Shown here one piece after another: positions 1 to 4,848 of a DNA stretch of 6,244 bases. The stretch is taken from positions 1 through 6,244 of the forward strand of contig DATARH010000061.1 of the NCBI GenBank assembly GCA_036264235.1, given 5' to 3'. Below the pieces are notes generated by a model, which saw only the letters and a list, made by a program, of their open reading frames with translations, searched no databases and was not told the origin of the DNA. This stretch comes from DATARH01 sp036264235 (lineage in GTDB: Bacteria > Pseudomonadota > Alphaproteobacteria > ATCC43930 > CGMCC-115725). Positions within the stretch are counted from its first letter, which is position 1. Each line of letters begins with the position of its first letter. A program made the translations under genes and the position numbers.

Positions 1-89
1 CGAACCGGTTCGGGTCGGCGGCCGACTCGCGGCCTATGTGCCAAAACCCTGAACCCGGCCGCGGCCGGAGGCGCCCCAATCCTGCCATA

Positions 90-117
90 TTGGCTTGTTA
101 GGCCGCGCTCTTATAAG
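90..117 (+). promoter_or_regulatory. Candidate sigma70-type promoter for the yebC-ruv operon
   Basis: A -35-like TTGGCT (90-95) and a -10-like TATAAG (112-117, five of six consensus bases) are separated by 16 bases. They sit in the only clearly AT-richer island of the leader. Transcription would begin near 124, giving an untranslated leader of about 49 bases before the yebC ATG. The evidence is motif matching by eye only. Vegetative promoters of this group vary, so the exact boxes are uncertain. Confidence 0.45.
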
Positions 118-158
118 GGGATCACGGCCACGGCAGATGCGTCGGCCTGCAGGGTGAC

Positions 159-164
159 GAGGAG
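159..164 (+). promoter_or_regulatory. Ribosome binding site of yebC
   Basis: GAGGAG at 159-164 is a strong Shine-Dalgarno match, eight bases before the ATG at 173. It fixes the yebC start there. Confidence 0.8.
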
Positions 165-172
165 CCGCACAC

Positions 173-922
173 ATGGCTGGCCATTCACAATTCAAGAACA
201 TCATGTACCGCAAGGGCGCGCAGGACAAAAAGCGCGCCAAGGTCTTCACCAAGCTGATCCGAGAATTGACCACCGCCGCCCGTACCGGTCTGCCCGATCC
301 GAACGCCAACCCGCGGCTGCGAGCGGCGATCCTGGCCGCGCGCCAGGCCAACATGCCGAAAGACACGGTCGAACGCGCGATCAAGCGCGGCTCCGGCGGC
401 GAGGCCGGCGAGGCCTATGAAGAGGTGCGCTACGAAGGCTATGGCCCGGGCGGCGTTGCGGTCATCGTCGAGGCGCTGACCGACAACCGCAACCGCACCG
501 CCAGCGAGATCCGCGCCGCCTTCACCAAGGCGGCCGGCGCGCTCGGCGAGACCAACAGCGTCAGTTTTCTGTTCGACCGGGTCGGTGAGGTCGTCTACTC
601 GGCCGCCGCGGCGAGCGCCGACGACATGCTTGAGGCGGCGATCGAGGCCGGTGCCGACGATGTCGTCAGCGACGACGAGCGGCATGTCGTGACGAGTGCG
701 CCGGACGATCTGAATACAGTGCGTGACGGCCTCGAGCAGCGGTTCGGCCCGGCCGAATCGGCCCGTCTCGTCTGGCGCGCCAAGACCGCGGCGGCGGTCG
801 ACGAGGACACGGCGCAAAGCCTCTTCAAGTTGCTCGATACGCTGGAAGACAGTGACGACGTGCAGAACGTGTATGCGAATTTCGAAGTTTCCGACGAGGT
901 CATGGCGCGGCTGAGCGCCTGA
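173..922 (+). CDS. yebC: YebC/TACO1-family translation-associated protein
   Basis: A 249-residue cytoplasmic protein of the usual family length. It begins with the family signature MAGHSQFKNIMYRKGAQDKK, continues with the basic segment KRAKVFTKLIREL, and has the conserved core GYGPGGVAVIVEALTDNRNR at about residues 89-108 followed by an acidic C-terminal half. The family was long annotated as transcriptional regulators (PmpR-like). More recent work on bacterial YebC proteins and mitochondrial TACO1 assigns them to ribosomes, where they ease stalling at proline-rich stretches. The start is set by the family N-terminus and a strong ribosome binding site. It is the first gene of the cluster, 33 bases before ruvC, an association with ruv genes seen in many bacteria. 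Family assignment is very secure; whether this copy acts in translation or also binds DNA cannot be told from sequence. Confidence 0.96.
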   Translation: MAGHSQFKNIMYRKGAQDKKRAKVFTKLIRELTTAARTGLPDPNANPRLRAAILAARQANMPKDTVERAIKRGSGGEAGEAYEEVRYEGYGPGGVAVIVEALTDNRNRTASEIRAAFTKAAGALGETNSVSFLFDRVGEVVYSAAAASADDMLEAAIEAGADDVVSDDERHVVTSAPDDLNTVRDGLEQRFGPAESARLVWRAKTAAAVDEDTAQSLFKLLDTLEDSDDVQNVYANFEVSDEVMARLSA

Positions 923-935
923 TCCTCGCGGATTT

Positions 936-945
936 GGGGTGGGGG
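936..945 (+). promoter_or_regulatory. G-rich ribosome binding site of ruvC
   Basis: GGGGTGGGGG at 936-945 lies ten bases before the ruvC ATG at 956 and is the best anti-Shine-Dalgarno match in the 33-base yebC-ruvC gap. A second G run (952-955) directly touches the start codon, so the initiation region is unusually G-rich. Confidence 0.5.
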
Positions 946-955
946 TATTCAGGGG

Positions 956-1465
956 ATGCGTGTGCTCGGGCTCGACCCCGGCTTGCGCCATACCGGATGG
1001 GGCGTCATCGACGTGGCCGGCAACCGGCTGAGCCATGTCGCCGACGGCGTCGTGCATGCGCCGACCGATCTGCCGTTGGCCGAGCGCCTCGTCGCGCTGT
1101 TTCGGCAACTCAACGACGTGCTGGACCGGTTCCGCCCGGATGAGGCGGCGGTCGAAGAGACTTTCGTCAACAAGAACCCGGCCTCGACCTTGAAGCTCGG
1201 CGTCGCGCGCGGCGTCGTGCTGCTGGCCCCGGCGGAGCGCGGCGTCCCGGTTGCCGAATACTCGGCCAACCTCGTCAAGAAGGCGGTGGTCGGCGCCGGC
1301 CACGCCGAGAAGGAACAGGTCCAAATGATGGTGCGGCGCCTGCTGCCGGGCTGCGCGATCGCCGCCGCCGACGCGGCCGATGCGCTGGCGGTGGCGATCT
1401 GCCACGCTCACCACGTCGCGACGGCGCGCGCCTGGGTTCCGCCGCAGCGGGTCGCCGCGCCATGA
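956..1465 (+). CDS. ruvC: Holliday junction resolvase RuvC
   Basis: A 169-residue protein, close to the 173 residues of E. coli RuvC. It is the RNase H-fold endonuclease that makes paired symmetric nicks in four-way junctions brought to it by RuvAB, completing homologous recombination and fork repair. All four metal-binding acidic positions are visible: Asp7 in MRVLGLDPGLRHTGWG, Glu67 in AVEETFVNKNPASTLKLG, and Asp139 and Asp142 in AAADAADALAVAICH. The enzyme should therefore be active. The ATG at 956 gives the canonical N-terminus with no extension. Its stop codon overlaps the ruvA start by four bases (ATGA, 1462-1465), which suggests translational coupling. Only the short C-terminal tail after about residue 157 departs from family conservation. 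Confidence 0.98.
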   Translation: MRVLGLDPGLRHTGWGVIDVAGNRLSHVADGVVHAPTDLPLAERLVALFRQLNDVLDRFRPDEAAVEETFVNKNPASTLKLGVARGVVLLAPAERGVPVAEYSANLVKKAVVGAGHAEKEQVQMMVRRLLPGCAIAAADAADALAVAICHAHHVATARAWVPPQRVAAP

Positions 1466-2082
1466 TCGCCAAGCTGTCCGGCATCGTCGATCAGCTCAGC
1501 CCCGAGGGCGCGGTGATCGATGTCTGCGGCGTCGGCTATCTCGCCTTCTGCTCGACCCGCACGCTCGGGCAATTGCCGCCGCCGGGCGGGCCGGCGCGCC
1601 TGTTGATCGAGACGCATGTCCGCGAGGACCACATCCATCTCTACGGATTTGTCGACGCCGCCGAGCGCGACTGGTTCCGGCTGCTGATGACCGTGCAGGG
1701 CGTCGGCGCCCGGCTCGCGTTGGCGATCCTCTCGGTGCTGAACCCCGATGCGCTGGCGCTGGCGATCTTCGCCCAGGACAAGGCGAGCCTTGCCCGTGCC
1801 GATGGGGTCGGCGCCAAACTCGCCGCCCGCATCGTCAACGAGCTGCGCGACAAGGTCGGCGGTCTTGGCCTTGCGCCCGCCGCCGCCGATGCGGCGCCGG
1901 TCAATGCCGGTGCCGCCGGCCCGGCTTCCGATGCGGTATCGGCCCTCGTCAATCTTGGCTATCGCCGGGCCGAGGCCTTCGCCGCCGTCTCCGCCGCTGC
2001 CCGGCGGCTCGGCGACGGCGTCGCGGCCGACGCGCTGATCCGCGCCGGACTGCAGGAATTGGCGCAGGGGGCATCGCGGTGA
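1462..2082 (+). CDS. ruvA: Holliday junction branch-migration subunit RuvA
   Basis: A 206-residue protein of normal length (E. coli 203). RuvA tetramers hold the four-way junction in an open planar form and load RuvB rings on opposite arms. Domain I, an OB fold, covers about residues 1-64 (MIAKLSGIVDQL through THVREDHIHLYGF). Domain II has two helix-hairpin-helix motifs, at about 75-90 (LMTVQGVGARLALAIL) and 110-128 (LARADGVGAKLAARIVNEL). An Ala/Pro/Gly-rich flexible linker runs about 132-157, and the RuvB-binding domain III follows at about 158-203 (ALVNLGYRRAEAFAAV). The ATG lies in the ruvC stop overlap, with no clear Shine-Dalgarno sequence in front, so it probably depends on reinitiation. 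The gene ends in a GTGA overlap with ruvB. Confidence 0.97.
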   Translation: MIAKLSGIVDQLSPEGAVIDVCGVGYLAFCSTRTLGQLPPPGGPARLLIETHVREDHIHLYGFVDAAERDWFRLLMTVQGVGARLALAILSVLNPDALALAIFAQDKASLARADGVGAKLAARIVNELRDKVGGLGLAPAAADAAPVNAGAAGPASDAVSALVNLGYRRAEAFAAVSAAARRLGDGVAADALIRAGLQELAQGASR

Positions 2083-3143
2083 GTGAAGCCGGTTCGCGCA
2101 TCATCGCGCCCGAGCGGAGCGAGCAGGATGCACCGGAGAACTCGATCCGGCCGCTCGTGCTCGAAGAATTTGTCGGCCAGCGCCAGCTGCGCGACAATCT
2201 TGGCGTCTTCATCGCGGCGGCAAAGAGCCGCGCCGAGGCGCTCGATCATGTGCTGTTCTTCGGCCCGCCCGGGCTCGGCAAGACGACCTTGGCGCAGATT
2301 GTTTCCCGGGAGCTGGGGGTCGGGTTCCGCGCCACCTCGGGGCCAGTCATCCAGCGCGCCGGCGACCTCGCCGCGATCCTGACCAATCTGCAGCCGCGCG
2401 ATGTCTTGTTCATCGACGAGATCCATCGCCTGGCGCCGCCGGTCGAGGAGATCCTCTATCCGGCGATGGAGGATTTTCAGCTCGATCTGATCATCGGCGA
2501 GGGGCCCGGCGCGCGTTCGATCCGCATCGATTTGCCGCCCTTCACCCTGGTCGGCGCGACGACCCGCTCCGGGCTGATCACCCGGCCACTGCGCGAGCGC
2601 TTCGGCATCCCGCTGCGGCTGCTGTTTTACGAACCGGGCGAATTGGCGCTGATCGTCGGCCGCGGCGCCCGCGTGCTCGATTTCGACCTGCGGCCCGACG
2701 GCGCGGCCGAGATCGCCCGCCGCGCCCGCGGCACCCCGCGCGTCGCGATGCGCCTCCTGCGCCGCATCCGCGATTTCGCCGCGGTGCAGGGTTGGGATCG
2801 TGTCGATGCCGCCGCCGCCGACCAGGCCCTGCTGCGCCTCGAAGTCGACGGCCGCGGCCTCGACGCGATGGACCGGCGTTATCTGCGCGCGATCGCCGAG
2901 AATTACGGCGGCGGCCCGGTCGGCGTCGAGACGATGGCGGCGGCGCTCGGCGACCAGCGCGACGTGATCGAGGAGGTCATCGAGCCGTTCCTGATCCAGG
3001 AGGGGCTGCTACAGCGCACGCCGCGCGGCCGCATGCTGACCGAGGGCGCCTTCCGCCATCTCGACCTGCCGGTTCCGACCGGCTTGCCGGGGCAGCTCGA
3101 TCTGCTCGCCGGCGTTCCAGTGGTCGGCGGGGACGCGCCATGA
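2079..3143 (+). CDS. ruvB: Holliday junction DNA helicase RuvB
   Basis: A 354-residue AAA+ ATPase that forms hexameric rings pumping DNA arms through the RuvA-held junction. Visible motifs: Walker A GPPGLGKT (62-69), Walker B FIDEIHRL (111-118), sensor 1 GATTRSG (159-165), the arginine-finger region RPLRERFG (169-176), sensor 2 GTPR (218-221), and a C-terminal winged-helix domain ending near LTEGAFRHLDLP (320-331). The chosen start is GTG at 2079, sharing GTGA with the ruvA stop; a GCAGGGGG stretch a few bases upstream can act as ribosome binding site. The same frame stays open far upstream through ruvA and ruvC, but that extension is arginine-rich and not RuvB-like. A Pro/Gly-rich tail of about 20 residues after position 332 makes the protein slightly longer than E. 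coli RuvB (336). It overlaps ybgC by four bases. Confidence 0.97.
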   Translation: MSEAGSRIIAPERSEQDAPENSIRPLVLEEFVGQRQLRDNLGVFIAAAKSRAEALDHVLFFGPPGLGKTTLAQIVSRELGVGFRATSGPVIQRAGDLAAILTNLQPRDVLFIDEIHRLAPPVEEILYPAMEDFQLDLIIGEGPGARSIRIDLPPFTLVGATTRSGLITRPLRERFGIPLRLLFYEPGELALIVGRGARVLDFDLRPDGAAEIARRARGTPRVAMRLLRRIRDFAAVQGWDRVDAAAADQALLRLEVDGRGLDAMDRRYLRAIAENYGGGPVGVETMAAALGDQRDVIEEVIEPFLIQEGLLQRTPRGRMLTEGAFRHLDLPVPTGLPGQLDLLAGVPVVGGDAP

Positions 3144-3580
3144 CCGGCGCCACGATCATTGCCGAGCCGCACCGCATGGCGCTGCGCGTCTATTACGAGG
3201 ACACCGACGCCGCCGGCATGGTTTACCACGCCAACTACCTGAAATTCGCCGAGCGCGGCCGCACCGAGATGCTGCGCTTTCTCGGCTTCGATCACAGCCG
3301 CTTGCGCGAGCATCCGGGGATCGTCTTCACGGTGCGCCGCTGCAGCGTGGAATACCGTGGCGCGGCCCGGCTCGACGACCCGCTGACCGTCGAGACGCGC
3401 ATCGATGCGGTCGCCGGCGCGACGCTGTCGCTGCGGCAAATGGTCTGCCGCGGCGATGAAGTTCTCGCCGATCTCGACGTGCTCGTCGCCTGTGTCGGCG
3501 AAAACGGCCGGCCGCGCCGGGTTCCGGCCGAATTGCGCGCGGCGCTCGCCAATCGGGCCGCCGCCGCACCCGCAACATAG
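3140..3580 (+). CDS. ybgC: Tol-Pal associated acyl-CoA thioesterase, YbgC type
   Basis: A 146-residue hotdog-fold thioesterase that hydrolyses acyl-CoA esters in the cytoplasm. E. coli YbgC favours acyl-CoA substrates and associates with the phospholipid-synthesis machinery. The N-terminal active-site segment RVYYEDTDAAGMVYHANYLK (residues 16-35) is diagnostic; by alignment with 4-hydroxybenzoyl-CoA thioesterase, Asp23 is the likely catalytic residue. RGRTEMLR (39-46) and SVEYRGAARLDDPL (69-82) are also typical. The ATG at 3140 overlaps the ruvB stop (ATGA) and is preceded by GGGGA with a six-base spacer. A later Met at residue 13 (3176) would leave the core intact and cannot be excluded. YbgC is the customary first gene of tol-pal clusters; its link to Tol function is genetic rather than mechanistically settled. 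Confidence 0.94.
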   Translation: MTGATIIAEPHRMALRVYYEDTDAAGMVYHANYLKFAERGRTEMLRFLGFDHSRLREHPGIVFTVRRCSVEYRGAARLDDPLTVETRIDAVAGATLSLRQMVCRGDEVLADLDVLVACVGENGRPRRVPAELRAALANRAAAAPAT

Positions 3581-3599
3581 ATCGTCCAATTCACGCCAT

Positions 3600-3605
3600 A
3601 AAAGG
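3600..3605 (+). promoter_or_regulatory. Ribosome binding site of tolQ
   Basis: AAAAGG at 3600-3605, nine bases before the ATG at 3615, decides the tolQ start although the frame is open further upstream. The 34-base ybgC-tolQ gap (3581-3614) is AT-richer than its surroundings. It could hold an internal promoter, but no convincing -35/-10 pair was found. Confidence 0.65.
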
Positions 3606-3614
3606 CCGCCAACA

Positions 3615-4337
3615 ATGCAGTCGCTTGCAACCACAGCACTTCCGGGCACCGTGGCTCCGACCCTCTCCGTCTTCGAACTGTTTCTGCAATCAGACGCCAT
3701 CGTGAAGATGGTGATGATGCTCCTGCTGCTCGCCTCGTTCTGGTCGTGGGCGGTGATCTTCGACAAGGCGACGCGGCTGCGGCGGCTGCGGCAGGCCGCG
3801 GCGAGCTTCGAGGAGACCTTCTGGTCGGGCGGCTCGCTCGACGATCTCTACGACCGCGTAGGCCAGCGCCCGATCGATCCTATGAGCGCGGTCTTTGCCG
3901 CAGCGATGCGCGAATGGCGCCGCAGCGCCGCCAAGGGCCTGCTCGGCACCGCCAATATGCGCGCCAGCCTGCAGCAGCGCATCGAGCGGGTGATGAACGT
4001 GACGGTCGGGCGCGAGATGGACCGTGTCGAGCGCTTTATGAGCTATCTCGCCACGGTCGGCTCGACGGCGCCCTTCGTCGGGCTCTTCGGCACGGTCTGG
4101 GGCATCATGGACAGCTTCCAGTCGATCGCCGCCTCGAAGAACACCAGCCTCGCGGTCGTCGCGCCGGGTATTGCCGAGTCGCTGTTCGCGACCGCGCTCG
4201 GCCTCGTCGCGGCGATCCCGGCGGTCATCGCCTACAACAAATTGTCGAGCGATTTTGGCCGCTATGCCGGCCGGCTCGAGGCCTTCGCCTCCGAGTTCAG
4301 CGCGATCCTGTCGCGGCAACTGGACGAGAGGCCCTGA
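3615..4337 (+). CDS. tolQ: Tol system proton-channel subunit TolQ
   Basis: A 240-residue inner-membrane protein of the TolQ/ExbB/MotA family. With TolR it forms the proton-driven motor that energises TolA. Three membrane segments are visible: about 27-48 (AIVKMVMMLLLLASFWSWAV), about 145-168 (including TAPFVGLFGTVWGIM) and about 178-205 (VVAPGIAESLFATALGL onwards), with a large cytoplasmic region at about 52-140. Thr160 in GLFGT and Thr193 in LFATA match by motif and by their 33-residue spacing the functionally important threonines 145 and 178 of E. coli TolQ, so proton coupling should be intact. The ATG at 3615 is supported by its ribosome binding site and by the length (E. coli 230). tolR follows after three bases. 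The motif context and the tolR/tolA/tolB neighbours distinguish it from ExbB. Confidence 0.97.
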   Translation: MQSLATTALPGTVAPTLSVFELFLQSDAIVKMVMMLLLLASFWSWAVIFDKATRLRRLRQAAASFEETFWSGGSLDDLYDRVGQRPIDPMSAVFAAAMREWRRSAAKGLLGTANMRASLQQRIERVMNVTVGREMDRVERFMSYLATVGSTAPFVGLFGTVWGIMDSFQSIAASKNTSLAVVAPGIAESLFATALGLVAAIPAVIAYNKLSSDFGRYAGRLEAFASEFSAILSRQLDERP

Positions 4338-4340
4338 GCC

Positions 4341-4823
4341 ATGGCGTCGTCAATCTACGCCGGTAGTGGCCGCAGCGGCGGACGGCGACCGCCAATGTCG
4401 GAGATTAACGTCACGCCGCTGGTCGATGTGATGCTGGTGCTGCTCGTCGTCTTCATGGTGACCGCGCCGCTGTTGACCGTCGGCGTACCGGTCGATCTGC
4501 CGCAGACTCAGGCGCCGCCGATCAACGAGCCGAAGGAGCCGACCGTCATCACCGTCCAGAAGGATGGCGCAATCTTCATCCAGGAGAGCAGCGTCCCGAT
4601 CGACGGCCTCGTCGAAAAGCTGCAGGCGATTACCGGCGCCAACCCGGAAGCCGTTCTCTATGTAAAGGGCGACAAGGACATCAATTACGGCCGCGTGCTC
4701 GAGGTGATGAGCCTCGTCACCTCGGCCGGCTTCCACAAGGTGTCGCTATTGGCCGAGCCGCCGAAGGGCGGTGGCACAGCGTCCGGCTCCTCATCGGCCG
4801 CGCCGCGCCAGGTCAAGCGCTAG
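4341..4823 (+). CDS. tolR: Tol system proton-channel subunit TolR
   Basis: A 160-residue single-pass inner-membrane protein (ExbD/TolR family). A Gly/Ser/Arg-rich cytoplasmic N-terminus (1-20) leads into the signature MSEINVTPLVDVMLVLLVVF. Asp29, equivalent to Asp23 of E. coli TolR, is the membrane-embedded proton-carrying residue. The transmembrane helix ends near residue 47, and the periplasmic domain (about 50-140, including LYVKGDKDINYGRVLEVMS) follows; it binds peptidoglycan in characterised homologues. A Gly/Ser-rich tail of about 20 residues ends the protein. The start has a GAGAGG ribosome binding site inside the end of tolQ (about 4326-4331), nine bases upstream. The three-base gap from tolQ suggests coupled synthesis of the two motor subunits. 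Confidence 0.97.
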   Translation: MASSIYAGSGRSGGRRPPMSEINVTPLVDVMLVLLVVFMVTAPLLTVGVPVDLPQTQAPPINEPKEPTVITVQKDGAIFIQESSVPIDGLVEKLQAITGANPEAVLYVKGDKDINYGRVLEVMSLVTSAGFHKVSLLAEPPKGGGTASGSSSAAPRQVKR

Positions 4824-4848
4824 GAGCCGGGATCGGCGGGGGCCGGCG

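Larger units (their letters stand above)
1..172. other. Leader region upstream of yebC, mostly non-coding
   Basis: No convincing complete gene lies here. Bases 2-52 can be read on the + strand as 16 codons ending in TGA at 50-52, which could be the tail of an upstream gene cut by the window edge, but 16 residues are too few to identify. Two perfect palindromes occur: a 12-base one at 1-12 and a 14-base one at 55-68. The second has no loop and no following T run, so it does not look like an intrinsic terminator. An AT-richer island at about 86-117 holds the promoter candidate listed separately. No alphaproteobacterial LexA box (GTTC-N7-GTTC) was seen. Confidence 0.6.

Noticed and set aside
55..68. 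Intrinsic terminator of an upstream gene
   Set aside because: The palindrome leaves no usable loop and no T tract follows, so it does not meet the pattern of an intrinsic terminator.
154..420. Small + strand frame overlapping the start of yebC
   Set aside because: Its composition is Arg/Gly/His-rich and it lies almost wholly inside yebC in a different frame, with no independent support.
185..1414. Long antisense open frame (409 codons) opposite yebC and ruvC
   Set aside because: It mirrors two well-identified genes, is rich in Arg/Gly/Ala/His, resembles no family I recognise and crosses the intergenic gap. Long antisense frames are expected at this GC content.
1380..2078. Upstream extension of the ruvB frame as a fusion or longer RuvB
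   Set aside because: These 233 codons overlap ruvC and ruvA in another frame, are arginine-rich and lack similarity to any RuvB N-terminus. The GTG at 2079 gives a standard RuvB.
3581..3614. Internal promoter for tolQ in the ybgC-tolQ gap
   Set aside because: The gap is AT-richer and holds TAAAA near 3598-3602, but no -35 box at proper spacing was found. Mapping of transcription starts would be decisive.
2903..3766. Antisense 287-codon frame across ruvB, ybgC and tolQ
   Set aside because: It spans three identified genes on the opposite strand and shows no domain; it is a shadow frame.
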